From the NCBI GenBank assembly GCA_025941565.1, contig JAPCYN010000030.1, positions 1 to 45,655 of the forward strand: 45,655 nucleotides of DNA, read 5' to 3'. The stretch is from Legionella sp. 515359 (GTDB taxonomy: Bacteria > Pseudomonadota > Gammaproteobacteria > Legionellales > Legionellaceae). The position numbers were made by a program, and so were the translations under genes. Shown piece by piece: positions 25,529 to 34,303 of this stretch. Every line of letters begins with the position of its first letter. The stretch's first letter is position 1. The notes below the pieces were generated by a model that did not search any database, was not told the origin of the DNA, and was given only the letters and a program-made list of their open reading frames with translations.

Positions 25529-26047
25529 TTATTTGTTAAATCTTTGGTACAGTCCGACTAATTCTGCAGTACCAATAACATGCCCAGTCATTGCATTTAA
25601 AACTAAATCTTGAGTCGTACCATCTCCCAGATTTAAAACGGTATCCAGGGCATATAATTTAAAATGATAACTATGAGCAATTCCAAAAGGAGGGCAAGGG
25701 CCTCGATATCCCAGACCACCCCAACTGTTTTTTGCATTTGCGGCTCCAGGAGGAACCGGACTTCCTGCGCCTAATTTTTTTAAAGTAGGTGGTATATTAA
25801 AAACAATCCAGTGTGTCCATGGGCCATTAGATGCATCCGGGTCATCGACAACCAGCGCAAGTGACTGGGTATTTGATGGAATCTGATGCCACGTTAGGGG
25901 CGGAGATCGATCTACTCCATTACACGTATATTCGTCAGGAATTAGGGCATTCATTTTAAAAGCAGGGCTTGTTATGGTGAATGTATTCGCAAAAGCGTAT
26001 TGAAACAGCGAAAGCGCTAAGAACAAAAGCAGAGAATATTTTTTCAT
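25529..26047 (-). CDS. Secreted YbhB/YbcL-type PEBP (Raf kinase inhibitor-like) protein
   Basis: The precursor is 172 residues, with a signal peptide (MKKYSLLLFLALSLFQYAFA) and a mature PEBP fold: GVDRSPPLTW, DDPDASNGPWTHWIVFNIPP and GYRGPCPPFGIAHSYHFKLYAL, the last two holding the conserved ligand-binding pocket residues. Bacterial members bind small anionic ligands; in E. coli their physiological role is unclear. The signal peptide predicts a periplasmic or exported protein. An upstream in-frame ATG at 26068 would add seven residues before the signal sequence; GGAG ten bases before the ATG at 26047 fits better. Confidence 0.88.
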   Translation of the reverse strand: MKKYSLLLFLALSLFQYAFANTFTITSPAFKMNALIPDEYTCNGVDRSPPLTWHQIPSNTQSLALVVDDPDASNGPWTHWIVFNIPPTLKKLGAGSPVPPGAANAKNSWGGLGYRGPCPPFGIAHSYHFKLYALDTVLNLGDGTTQDLVLNAMTGHVIGTAELVGLYQRFNK

Positions 26048-26378
26048 TATATTGTTACTCCAACTCATTTTATTTAAAAAATTAGATAATAAAGTATGGC
26101 ACTAAAATCACCTGGATAAGGAAGATAAATGATATTTCAGTATTTTTTTATCTTCAATGATGCATTTCCATATCTTTTTAATAAGAAAATTCAGGTGAAT
26201 ATTTTTAATGTTAATACATAATCCCCATCCCTAAGTCATGATTTATACGCCGGATCCTTTATTTTTTTGCAATTATGCTGGGAGTGTTGGTTACGAGCCT
26301 CTCCAGGCCAGGTAAAAGAAATACTTAAATATTTAGCGCCAATTATGTCTGCCGGAGTTATTTGGGATTCAGCCGCGC

Positions 26379-26384
26379 TATAAT
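26379..26384 (+). promoter_or_regulatory. Candidate -10 element before the small membrane gene
   Basis: TATAAT at 26379-26384 is a perfect -10 hexamer, without a convincing -35 at 17 bases. A start near 26391 would leave a 39-base leader to the ATG at 26430. The rest of the gap 26048-26405 is AT-rich and shows no gene; it should also hold the promoter of the divergent PEBP gene. Confidence 0.35.
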
Positions 26385-26429
26385 CTATTACAGCAATTAA
26401 GAGTTTTGAAGGATCTCAAAGATTCGACT

Positions 26430-26780
26430 ATGATTTCGGTTTCAGCGTTGTCTTTGGGAATTACGGGTTCAGTACTTCTTGGGCTTAAAACCAAGTCAGA
26501 CGTTTATAGTATAGCGGTCAGATATGCTGGGGGAGTGGTAATCGCAATTCCAGGATTAGCCTACCGATGGTACCATCGCATTCGTGCTGAAAAAATAAAA
26601 GAAATTACGGAAGAACTGCCTCAGGCATTTACCTCCTCGGCGCATTGTATGGATGGTTTTTTAGCCGCTTACTCAGAAATAGAGGTGAAAGAGAACCTTT
26701 GCTGGAAGAACAAAAAGGCAAAGCACGTATCATGCAAGGGGAACACACCCCATCCGTTTAAATTATCAATTGAGGAATAG
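26430..26780 (+). CDS. Small membrane protein gene, probably frameshifted
   Basis: The open frame gives about 116 residues with two hydrophobic stretches (ISVSALSLGITGSVLLGL and YAGGVVIAIPGLAYRWY) and then EKIKEITEELPQA. After that the frame becomes Cys-, Trp- and Lys-rich (CWKNKKAKHVSCKGN), unlike a natural tail. From about 26625 to the TAA at 26759-26761 the +2 frame instead reads GIYLLGALYGWFFSRLLRNR and then EPLLEEQKGKARIMQGEHT, a membrane helix with a polar tail. I infer a short indel between about 26590 and 26630, so either a pseudogene, a sequencing error or programmed shifting. A TTG at 26406 is an alternative start. Function unknown. A HIT gene follows closely. Confidence 0.5.
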   Translation: MISVSALSLGITGSVLLGLKTKSDVYSIAVRYAGGVVIAIPGLAYRWYHRIRAEKIKEITEELPQAFTSSAHCMDGFLAAYSEIEVKENLCWKNKKAKHVSCKGNTPHPFKLSIEE

Positions 26781-26789
26781 GAACATAAA

Positions 26790-27212
26790 ATGGCAATTGA
26801 GTGTGTTATTGATTTAATCGTGGCAAAAAAAGAAAAATCGTTTATTGTTTTTGAGGACGAGTGGTTCATCGCTTTTTTGGACTCGCGTCCTCTTTTTCCA
26901 GGCCATACTTTGTTGGCCCCTAAAATGCACATTACAACACTTTATGATGTACCTGAGTCTATGGCCGCGCCTCTTTTTTTACTGACACAAAGGCTGGGTA
27001 AGGCCGTTGAAAAAGCAATGGGCGCTGCAGGAAGCTTCATTGCAATGAATAATACAGTGAGCCAAAGCATTCCTCATCTTCATATTCATATTGTTCCCAG
27101 AAACAAACACGATGGGCTTAAGGGCTTTTTTTGGCCTCGAACTCATTATAAAGACGAAGAACAAATGCGCGAAGTACAAGAAAAAATCAGACATCAGTTG
27201 AACGAACAGTAA
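26790..27212 (+). CDS. HIT family nucleotide hydrolase/transferase
   Basis: The 140-residue protein carries the histidine triad HLHIHIV (residues 96-102, nucleophile His98) and the family's N-terminal features FEDEWFIAFLD and PGHTLLAPK. HIT proteins hydrolyse nucleoside phosphoramidates or dinucleoside polyphosphates. The sequence after the triad (PRNKHDGLKGFFWPR) is typical of the bacterial HinT/Hit-like branch. A short purine-rich stretch (AGGAAC) comes before the ATG. It starts nine bases after the end of the preceding open frame, consistent with one transcript. Confidence 0.9.
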   Translation: MAIECVIDLIVAKKEKSFIVFEDEWFIAFLDSRPLFPGHTLLAPKMHITTLYDVPESMAAPLFLLTQRLGKAVEKAMGAAGSFIAMNNTVSQSIPHLHIHIVPRNKHDGLKGFFWPRTHYKDEEQMREVQEKIRHQLNEQ

Positions 27213-27356
27213 GCATCTTCATGATGGACTTGATTAATCAAATGAAAACATCAAGAGACAATTGGTCCATTCTTGCTTTACAAGGTCAATAGTATATTAT
27301 TGATTTCAGTCCCAAAACTGATTCAGTTCTGAGCTTCAATAATCATAGGGATAACC

Positions 27357-27923
27357 ATGCATTTTCTCTCATTTATAACACTAGGATGGCTTACGATGAC
27401 TTCTAATTTATCAGCAGCTGATATTCCGCATCATGACAATGCGTATGATTATTCATTTCATACATTACGTGGACACGAACCATTACCGTTGTCTTCCTTT
27501 AAGGGAAAGGTTTTAATTGTAGTCAATACGGCTTCAAAATGTGGTTTTACCCCGCAATATGCGCGTTTAGAAAAACTTTATGAACAATATAAAGATCGAG
27601 GTTTAGTGATACTTGGCGTACCCTCAAACGATTTCGGTGGCCAAGAGCCAGGAACTGAGCAAGAAATTGCTAATTTTTGCCAAGTGAATTATGGGGTAAC
27701 TTTTCCAATGACCGCTAAAGAAGTCGTTTCAGGAAAAAATGCGCATCCATTTTATCTTTGGGCCAGACAAAAATTAGGGTTTGGCACCGCACCAAAATGG
27801 AATTTCCACAAATATCTTATCAATCGTAAAGGGGAGCTTATTGACTATTTCTATTCAACTACCTCTCCTGATGCAGGAAGATTCGTCAAGGTTGTGGAGC
27901 AAACACTTGCCGAAGAAGCGTAG
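27357..27923 (+). CDS. Glutathione peroxidase-type thiol peroxidase, exported
   Basis: The 188-residue protein has a signal-peptide-like start (residues 1-21, FLSFITLGWLTMTSNLSAAD) and a full GPx domain: peroxidatic Cys62 (NTASKCGFTPQY), Gln96 (GGQEPGT), and Trp148/Asn149 (PKWNF). It uses cysteine, not selenocysteine. Such enzymes reduce H2O2 and organic hydroperoxides, usually with thioredoxin. The signal sequence places it in the periplasm, where it would meet host oxidants. GGGAT before the ATG is a modest ribosome binding site. It converges on the efflux operon across a hairpin. Confidence 0.9.
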   Translation: MHFLSFITLGWLTMTSNLSAADIPHHDNAYDYSFHTLRGHEPLPLSSFKGKVLIVVNTASKCGFTPQYARLEKLYEQYKDRGLVILGVPSNDFGGQEPGTEQEIANFCQVNYGVTFPMTAKEVVSGKNAHPFYLWARQKLGFGTAPKWNFHKYLINRKGELIDYFYSTTSPDAGRFVKVVEQTLAEEA

Positions 27924-27962
27924 CAAAACACCGCCTGAGTGAAGTACAGCGGCGATTATATT

Positions 27963-27990
27963 CCCGGGTTCTGGTTTTAGCGTACCCGGG
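27963..27990. terminator. Hairpin between glutathione peroxidase and efflux operon
   Basis: CCCGGGT (27963-27969) pairs with ACCCGGG (27984-27990) across a 14-base loop, with partial ATT/AAT extension outside. The position between two convergent ends suits a bidirectional terminator, although T-runs are short. Confidence 0.5.
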
Positions 27991-28007
27991 TAATAAGCTG
28001 AAACATG

Positions 28008-29432
28008 TTAAGCTGCATCATATCCTCCTGCAACCGCATTATACACTTGCACCATGCTATCGAGTAATTGGGCTTTTTCTTGGATTAAACTCAACTTGCT
28101 TCGGTCAAGATTTATTTTTGCATTGATTACATTACGATAGTCTCTTGCTCCGGCTTTGTATTGGACTAATGCAATGGCATATGCTTTTTGTGCTGCTAAA
28201 TATCCTTTTTGGGTCTGCAAATAAGATAATTTGTTCTTCTGCTCGTTTGTAAGAGCATCATCAACATCTGCGAATGCGGAGTGCAGTGTCCCCAGGTAAT
28301 CATAATAAATTGCTTTGAATCCCGCCTGAGCTGATTTGATATTTTGATAGGAGCTGGCATTGAAAATTTTTGTTGAAGCCGCGGCCTGGGCAATCCAAAT
28401 ATTGGTACTCAATTTTAACAGATTGGTTAAATCAACAGAGGCTCCTCCAATTAAGCCAGTCAATGAAATGGTTGGGAAAAAAGCGGAATAAGCTACACCA
28501 ATTTGTGCATGAGCCATTTTCAAGTTATTTAAGGCAATCATAATGTCAGGACGATTTTTTAAAACCGATGAAGGTAAGGATTTAGGAGTCAGATGATTCA
28601 AGTTTAATGAGAGTAAGGTACGATGAGTCGTAATAGGCCCAGGATTTTGATTCAATAAAAGATGAATGGTATTTTCGCTTTGCGCAACAACATTTTCAAT
28701 CAGGGGGATATTGGCTTCTTCTTGGGCAATTTGTTGATCTACATTGATTATTGTTTCGATATTACTGGCACCTTTTTGGAAGCGAACGTGCTCCAGTTGT
28801 CGTAGTTTCCTCAAATCACTACTCAGCGCTTTCTCCACAGCCAATTGCTCGCGCTGACTTAAGAGCATAAAGTAAGTCCCGCTCATCTGGCTAATAATCC
28901 CTAATTTTATTGATTGGGTTTGAGATTGCTCCATCGCTAAAGAAGCTTTGGCTGCCTTAATATTACTAATATTACTTAAGATGTTTAATGTATATCCCGG
29001 AACAAATCCAGCATCATATCCTCTAAATTTCAGGTTGGAACGGTTTGCAAAAAAAGAATTATTTGCTAACTGACCTCTTGGGGTAATATGTGTATTCCAC
29101 GTTCTACCGGCAAAGCCGTTAGCACTAGCATCCAGGGTTGGGATCCAGGCATATTGAGCTGCTTTAAGTTGCGCCTGTGCTTGCTCAATGGTCGCATACG
29201 AACCCCTAATGGTATCATTACAGGCAAGGGCTTGAGACATCAGCTGATTAAGCTCTGGGTCGTGCAGTTTTTTCCACCATGCAACGTGACTAAAATCGAT
29301 GGTCTTATTGACGTATTTTACTCCACTACGCGTACTTTTTGGATAATTCACCTTTTCATGAATGATGCAGTTTTTGCAACAACCTCCAAGCAATAGGGCA
29401 AATAGATTGAGCAAGATAATTTTTAGTTTCAT
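28008..29432 (-). CDS. TolC-like outer-membrane efflux lipoprotein (NodT family)
   Basis: The 474-residue protein has a lipoprotein signal (LLLGGC, acylated Cys18) and two repeated outer-membrane-efflux units of long coiled coils. It has typical NodT/OprM features: WWKKLHDPELNQLMSQAL near the N-terminus, QAQLKAAQYAWIPTLDAS, and in the second repeat KNRPDIMIALNNLKMAHAQI. It would form the trimeric exit duct of a tripartite pump. It is the last gene of the efflux operon, 27 bases after the permease gene on the minus strand, which completes the system. Confidence 0.92.
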   Translation of the reverse strand: MKLKIILLNLFALLLGGCCKNCIIHEKVNYPKSTRSGVKYVNKTIDFSHVAWWKKLHDPELNQLMSQALACNDTIRGSYATIEQAQAQLKAAQYAWIPTLDASANGFAGRTWNTHITPRGQLANNSFFANRSNLKFRGYDAGFVPGYTLNILSNISNIKAAKASLAMEQSQTQSIKLGIISQMSGTYFMLLSQREQLAVEKALSSDLRKLRQLEHVRFQKGASNIETIINVDQQIAQEEANIPLIENVVAQSENTIHLLLNQNPGPITTHRTLLSLNLNHLTPKSLPSSVLKNRPDIMIALNNLKMAHAQIGVAYSAFFPTISLTGLIGGASVDLTNLLKLSTNIWIAQAAASTKIFNASSYQNIKSAQAGFKAIYYDYLGTLHSAFADVDDALTNEQKNKLSYLQTQKGYLAAQKAYAIALVQYKAGARDYRNVINAKINLDRSKLSLIQEKAQLLDSMVQVYNAVAGGYDAA

Positions 29433-29459
29433 AATTTGGCCAATTTTAAATAAATTTAA

Positions 29460-30617
29460 TTAGTCGAGCTTTGTTCTAAATATTTTTCCCGTCAAAAGAA
29501 TCAAAATAAAGGCAATCAATAAAATAGGTAAAATATTAGGAATAATTTGGCTGAGCGTATTACCCTTTAACAAAATTCCACGTGCAATTCGGACAAAGTA
29601 AGTCATCGGCAGGCAGTATCCTATTAGCTGTGCCCACGAGGGCATACCATAGAAAGAAAAAATATAGCCTGATAAAAACATTGAGGGTAATTGATAAAAA
29701 ACACTGAGCTGCATTGCCTGCATTGGCATCTGTGCGATCGTGGAGAAAATCATGCCGACCATTAAATTAGCGATAATAAACGGTGCAACAGCTACATAGA
29801 GCAACAGAATGCTTCCTTCGGTAGGAATATGAATCAATATCTTGCCAAAAATGAGCACGCTGGTGAGTTGTAAATAGCCTAAAACAATGTAGGGTATTAC
29901 TTTACCAAGAATGATCTCCAGGGGTTTTAACGGCGTACTTAACAGCATTTCCATGGTGCCTGATTCTTTTTCTGAGGTGATGGCAGTTGAAGTCAGCATC
30001 ACCATGGTCAGGGTAAGCAATACACCGATTAAGCCAGGAACGATATTATAAGAACTTGTATTCGATTCGTTATAAAGCCGGTGAATGGTGAGATTGACAC
30101 TCCTATTCAAAGGCGTTGCAGAGGGGGAACCTAAACCTTGTTTGTTGAACGTATCCAGTGTTTGATTCAATATGGGCAGCGCATTGCTAAGTGCACTGGC
30201 ACTGCTTCCAGGATCTGATCCATCGATTTCAACCAGCAGTTGTGGGTTTTCCTTACGAATGTATTTACGAGTAAAATCAGGTGGGATGGTAAAAGCAAAG
30301 CTTATTTTTCCATTGGCGAAATCTTGATTCTTCTTCTCTTCACCTGATAGTTCATTCGTCACTTGAAAATATCCTGAAGCCTGGAGTGCGCTGACATAGC
30401 TTCGGGTCAATGGTGAATTATCATAACTGATAATGGTAGTGGGCAGGTGTTTCGGATCGAATTGAATTGCGAAACCAAAGAGGATAAGTAACATAATCGG
30501 TAAGATAACGAGCATCGCGATTGTGCCTCGATCGCGAGTGACAAGAATAAACTCTTTCCGTATTAAACCAGCAAGACGAGACAGGGATATCTCGGGTAAT
30601 AAACTTTTATAACTCAT
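29460..30617 (-). CDS. ABC-2 type efflux permease
   Basis: The 385-residue inner-membrane protein follows the ABC2_membrane_3 plan: a cytoplasmic start, one membrane segment (about 32-52), a large periplasmic loop of some 150 residues, then five segments to the C-terminus. SEKESGTMEMLLSTPLKPLE is the family's cytoplasmic coupling motif. It resembles YbhR/YbhS and YhiI-linked permeases, which export drugs or lipids; the substrate here is unknown. ATG overlaps the stop of the ATPase gene by four bases (ATGA), indicating translational coupling. Only one permease gene is present, so a homodimer is expected. Confidence 0.9.
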   Translation of the reverse strand: MSYKSLLPEISLSRLAGLIRKEFILVTRDRGTIAMLVILPIMLLILFGFAIQFDPKHLPTTIISYDNSPLTRSYVSALQASGYFQVTNELSGEEKKNQDFANGKISFAFTIPPDFTRKYIRKENPQLLVEIDGSDPGSSASALSNALPILNQTLDTFNKQGLGSPSATPLNRSVNLTIHRLYNESNTSSYNIVPGLIGVLLTLTMVMLTSTAITSEKESGTMEMLLSTPLKPLEIILGKVIPYIVLGYLQLTSVLIFGKILIHIPTEGSILLLYVAVAPFIIANLMVGMIFSTIAQMPMQAMQLSVFYQLPSMFLSGYIFSFYGMPSWAQLIGYCLPMTYFVRIARGILLKGNTLSQIIPNILPILLIAFILILLTGKIFRTKLD

Positions 30618-31516
30618 CGCATTAATCCGATAAAAACTTCTTCAAAAGAAGGCGTGATCTCTTTAAATGAACGATCACTATTTTCTTGAATGACTCGATT
30701 AAGTAATTGATCATCGCGTGATGAAATTCGCAATTCATTATTCACTATTGAAGCCAATAATTTGGGATGGGTTTCATGTATTTGTTCCATTAATGGACTT
30801 TGTTGTTTTCTATCAACGTCTACTACATATGTTGTGACTTTTGATTGAGGGATCAAATCTCTTGTGCGGCCTGTATACAATAATTTTCCTAGATTAATGT
30901 ATGCCAGATCAGTGCACTTTTCGGCTTCATCCATATAATGGGTCGTTACCAGAATGGTGGTACCATCGCGTGAGGAAATTTTATGCAAATAATCCCAAAA
31001 TTCTTTACGCGCTTTGGGATCAACTCCTGCGGTAGGTTCATCCAGGAATAATAATTGTGGTTTATGCAGTAAACTGCATGCCAAGGCCAAGCGTTGCTTC
31101 CATCCCCCTGATAAATTTCCGGCTTGTACTTTTTGATAGTCCTCAAGCTCAAGATCCATCATCATTTCTTTTATGGCTTGAGCCGGATTTTTTATCTGAA
31201 AAATATCAGCAATAAAGCGAAGATTTTCATGAACAGTTAACCCCGTATAAAAACTGAATTTTTGAGGCATATAGCCTGTATGTTTTTTTATCTCATCGCT
31301 TTGAGTTTTAATATCATATCCAAGACAATACCCTTCGCCATCTGTGGGAGTTAAAAGGCCACAAATCATCCGGATGGTTGTCGTCTTGCCACTGCCATTT
31401 GAGCCAAGAAAGCCAAATATGGATCCCTTCTCTACTTGCAGGTTAATGTGATCCACCGCGACTTTGTCATCGAATTTTTTGGTTAATTGTTTTACATCAA
31501 TTACAAAATCACTCAT
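30614..31516 (-). CDS. ABC transporter ATP-binding protein of the efflux system
   Basis: The 300-residue single nucleotide-binding domain shows Walker A GSNGSGKT (residues 38-45), a Q-loop Gln85 (YMPQKFSF), the signature LSGGW (135-139), Walker B LLFLDEPTAGVD and the switch His193 (TTHYMDEAE). The C-terminal 60 residues form an accessory domain as in YbhF-type drug ABC ATPases. The ATG at 31516 shares its A with the preceding stop (TGATG). A TTG one codon upstream is less likely. It powers the neighbouring permease. Confidence 0.92.
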   Translation of the reverse strand: MSDFVIDVKQLTKKFDDKVAVDHINLQVEKGSIFGFLGSNGSGKTTTIRMICGLLTPTDGEGYCLGYDIKTQSDEIKKHTGYMPQKFSFYTGLTVHENLRFIADIFQIKNPAQAIKEMMMDLELEDYQKVQAGNLSGGWKQRLALACSLLHKPQLLFLDEPTAGVDPKARKEFWDYLHKISSRDGTTILVTTHYMDEAEKCTDLAYINLGKLLYTGRTRDLIPQSKVTTYVVDVDRKQQSPLMEQIHETHPKLLASIVNNELRISSRDDQLLNRVIQENSDRSFKEITPSFEEVFIGLMR

Positions 31517-32346
31517 CAAGCTAATTCCAAAGTAACCGGTTGCCCGAGATGAATTTTTTCCAGATCAGGTGAGTCAATTTTTGCTTCGATTCTGAATACC
31601 AGGCGTTGACGTTCCTCGCGGGAATAAATAATAGGGGGTGTGTATTCAGCAATATTTGAAATATAGAAAATATGTCCTGTAGCAAAATTATCATTGTGAT
31701 CGGTCTTGATCGTAACGCGCTCATTAAGGCGCAATTGATCGAGTTCTTCTTCAGGGACGAAAAATATAGCCTTAATATTATTTTTGGTAATCAGGGAAAG
31801 AACAGGGGCGCCAGCCTGGACAAATTCCCCTTTTGTATAATAGGTATCAAATATAATCCCCAGCTCGGGTGCGACATTTTCCTTGCGGGTCATTTGCCAT
31901 TTTTTATCAGCAGTATCCACCTGATTGTTTTTGATTCTCACATCAATATCAGTAAGTTGTTCTTTTGAAATATTTAAATCTCTTTGAGCCGCATCAAGAT
32001 CATTTTGGCTTGCTGCATTTTGTTGGCGCATTTCCAGAGTACGACGATAATTGATTTCATTGTAGTTGAGTTGAGTCAAAATTTGTTGGCGTTGAGCCAG
32101 CAAATCCTTTTTGGTTAATTGGCTCATTTTTACATTATACTGTTCACTGGTTTGTTCGAGCCTGAATAGAAATTGATTGTTTTTGACTAACTGTCCCTTT
32201 AATACGGCTAAATCCGTCAGTCGCCCACCAAAATCCGAAGACAAGTAGACAAGATCCGTATCAATATATCCACTGAACGACTTATTTTCTTTTTCGCAGG
32301 CGGTGAGCAGTAAAATGGTCAATCCAACGATCAGCAGCTTATGCAT
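31516..32346 (-). CDS. Membrane fusion lipoprotein (HlyD/EmrA family)
   Basis: The 276-residue protein begins with a lipoprotein signal (LLLTAC, acylated Cys17). Then come a biotinyl/lipoyl-like region (YIDTDLVYLSSDFGGRL, VKNNQFLFRLE), a coiled-coil hairpin (about 75-145) and a beta-barrel with FDTYYTKGEFVQAGAPVLSL. It bridges the inner-membrane ABC pump to the TolC-like duct. An ATG at 32388 is in frame, but GGATGGG before the ATG at 32346 and the proper lipobox position favour the shorter start. First gene of a four-gene operon with overlapping stops and starts. The 200-base gap upstream should contain the operon promoter; I see no strong sigma-70 match. Confidence 0.88.
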   Translation of the reverse strand: MHKLLIVGLTILLLTACEKENKSFSGYIDTDLVYLSSDFGGRLTDLAVLKGQLVKNNQFLFRLEQTSEQYNVKMSQLTKKDLLAQRQQILTQLNYNEINYRRTLEMRQQNAASQNDLDAAQRDLNISKEQLTDIDVRIKNNQVDTADKKWQMTRKENVAPELGIIFDTYYTKGEFVQAGAPVLSLITKNNIKAIFFVPEEELDQLRLNERVTIKTDHNDNFATGHIFYISNIAEYTPPIIYSREERQRLVFRIEAKIDSPDLEKIHLGQPVTLELA

Positions 32347-32588
32347 TTCAAACCCATCCAGAGCTTTATTACTTAACTGCAGGAACATCAGCAGCTCGGC
32401 AATCTTGAGGCATTTAAGTTATGTATATTAAGCTCAAGAATTCTGCGTGTCAAAAGAGTTATTCAATTGATAAAAACCACGATGAATGAAGCAGATGCCC
32501 AATGCTGCCATCGTTATCTTTCCCTCATCGTGTTGCATCTCTTGAAATTATTTTCTCAGGTTGCGTAACGGTCAGATAAAGAGTAAAA

Positions 32589-33281
32589 CTATGCCCGCTT
32601 TGTGTTACGAAATATGCCTTGTAGCTCGTGGTAAACTCTTTCTTGAGTCCCGGTAATGCCTATAACTAATAAAAACTGGGCCGCATAATAGAGCAACATA
32701 ATTAAAACCGCTGTGGGCTTATTGCTCGATAAAACAAATAAGTCCAGCGATAAAACAAAATCAGACAATAAAAAGAGACAGGCACCCGTTCGCAGCAATA
32801 ACGATTGCTGTTTTACTTGAAAGGAACAAAATACCATTAAGGTCAGCAGGAATAAATAAACTGCAACAGGTATTTTCATTTCTCCCAGGTAGGGGGATAA
32901 AAAGTAAAAGCTGATTAGGACAAATACCAAGACAGGTAAAAAAGGAAGCAAATTTTTTCTTTCAAACTGCATGTTCCTTAAAAATAAACTGATATAGGTG
33001 CAATGGGTCGCCATAAATGCCAGGATCCCTATGTGCAATGCAGTTTTTATTGGAAGAGTCAAAAAAATATCACCAATGAGTGAAAATCCTAAGGCAAAGA
33101 GTACCAGGATTTTTACTGGTCTGTTCGGATTGACTTGCAGGGTAAATAGCATCAGCAAAGCAATTGGAATTGGTTTAAGCAAGGTAGTCATTGGGTATTG
33201 AATAAAAGGAAGTAACACAAGATAAAGGATCATGCTCAGTAAAACGCACGGCATGGTTATTTTAAATGGCTGTCCTGGCAT
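32589..33281 (-). CDS. YhhN/TMEM86 family membrane protein (possible lysoplasmalogenase)
   Basis: The 230-residue protein has about eight hydrophobic segments. Family signatures are GFSLIGDIFLTLP, GILAFMATHCTYI, and LFLLSDFVLSLDLF with LLYYAAQFLLVIG; the conserved acidic residues in the membrane are proposed catalytic residues. The mammalian relative TMEM86B cleaves the vinyl-ether bond of lysoplasmalogens, and some Legionella homologues have been studied for the same activity (from memory). AGGGAA lies seven bases before the ATG at 33281; a TTG at 33302 is an alternative. It runs in the same direction as the efflux operon but lies 240 bases upstream of it, so joint transcription is uncertain. 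Confidence 0.8.
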   Translation of the reverse strand: MPGQPFKITMPCVLLSMILYLVLLPFIQYPMTTLLKPIPIALLMLFTLQVNPNRPVKILVLFALGFSLIGDIFLTLPIKTALHIGILAFMATHCTYISLFLRNMQFERKNLLPFLPVLVFVLISFYFLSPYLGEMKIPVAVYLFLLTLMVFCSFQVKQQSLLLRTGACLFLLSDFVLSLDLFVLSSNKPTAVLIMLLYYAAQFLLVIGITGTQERVYHELQGIFRNTKRA

Positions 33282-33415
33282 GAGAATTCCCTGAAGATTC
33301 AATAATATTTAATAATTTCAAGTATACACTTTCTTTATCTCTTTCTTTAAATTTTTGTCTCTTTAGGAAAAATGTGGTTTAATAACGTTCGTTTTGTATT
33401 TTTTGGTATCTAGTT

Positions 33416-33685
33416 ATGAAAAAAATAATCTTTATTCTCCTTATTTCTTCTTTTTTCTCAGTAGGCCATGCCAGTAAGCTCAGTAAATTTTTGAAACATA
33501 TGGATGAAGAAGACAGAGCCCGTCAGGAGCGAGAATGGCAACAGGATATGAATTTTGGTGATTTCTCATTTCGTTTAGACCGGCGATATACAGATGATCA
33601 TGGACAACGCTGTCGAGATTATATGTTTCGATCGCGCAGTAATCCGTTTCGCCATGGATATTATACCGTCTGTGATGAACGTTAG
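33416..33685 (+). CDS. Small secreted basic protein with a C-terminal cysteine pair
   Basis: The 89-residue precursor starts with a signal peptide (MKKIIFILLISSFFSVGHA). The mature 70 residues are highly charged (DEEDRARQEREWQQD) and end in a two-Cys segment: HGQRCRDYMFRS and HGYYTVCDER. The pattern CR-x-Y ... C near the end recalls the C-terminal part of rickettsial 17-kDa-type surface antigens, but the match is short and unverified. It is divergent from the YhhN gene. A second small cysteine-bearing exported gene follows 160 bases downstream. Function unknown. Confidence 0.65.
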   Translation: MKKIIFILLISSFFSVGHASKLSKFLKHMDEEDRARQEREWQQDMNFGDFSFRLDRRYTDDHGQRCRDYMFRSRSNPFRHGYYTVCDER

Positions 33686-33845
33686 GATCTCACTGAATTC
33701 GCGACAGGGGCGCTGTGCTTTACAGGCTTCCTTGTCGTTATCATTGGTTTATGCATTGAAATGGAGAAATCCATTACATCTTCTACAATAACATCATAGG
33801 GACAAAATCTTGCGTGGAGATGCAACTCAATTTTAAGGATGTATT

Positions 33846-34178
33846 ATGAGTAAGTTGATGATGATGCTTTTCCTGTGGGTAGTTACTTCCTGTAATTATG
33901 CCAATATTGCCAATGATATCCTGTTAAGCAGAACATCAGAGCAAAAAACGCAAATCCTAAGCGGCATTATCAACGCAGCAGGTGAACCATGTATCCCTAC
34001 CGCATCTTTTTATCAAGGAGTTGATCTAAACGATGCAGCATATTGGAATATTTCATGTTCTAATGGCCAAGCCTATGTCATTCAAATAGCAAATGACGCC
34101 GCCGCCACAACAACAATAATTCAATGCAGTGCGATGAAATCATTAGGAGCACAATGCTTTAAACGATTTGGTTTTTAA
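33846..34178 (+). CDS. Small exported protein with paired cysteines, possible lipoprotein
   Basis: The 110-residue protein has a hydrophobic leader (MSKLMMMLFLWVVTSCNYA). Either VTSC is a lipobox (Cys16) or signal peptidase I cleaves after YANA-like residues. The mature part has Cys in GEPCIP, ISCSNG, IQCSAM and AQCFKRF, with spacing suggestive of two disulphides, and a short aromatic motif YWNISCSNGQAYVIQI. Small proteins with this WNxxCxxGxxY pattern occur in many proteobacteria as uncharacterised secreted proteins. AAGGATGTATT before the ATG is a good ribosome binding site. Function unknown. Confidence 0.65.
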   Translation: MSKLMMMLFLWVVTSCNYANIANDILLSRTSEQKTQILSGIINAAGEPCIPTASFYQGVDLNDAAYWNISCSNGQAYVIQIANDAAATTTIIQCSAMKSLGAQCFKRFGF

Positions 34179-34303
34179 ATTTTGGACACAACCTTCGATT
34201 GATTGAGGCAGAAACAAATATTAATGGAGTTGAACCGGAGCTGGCTGTATAATCCATAAAAGGGGTGTTAATTATGTTGGCTGAACAAAAAAAGGGATTT
34301 TTT

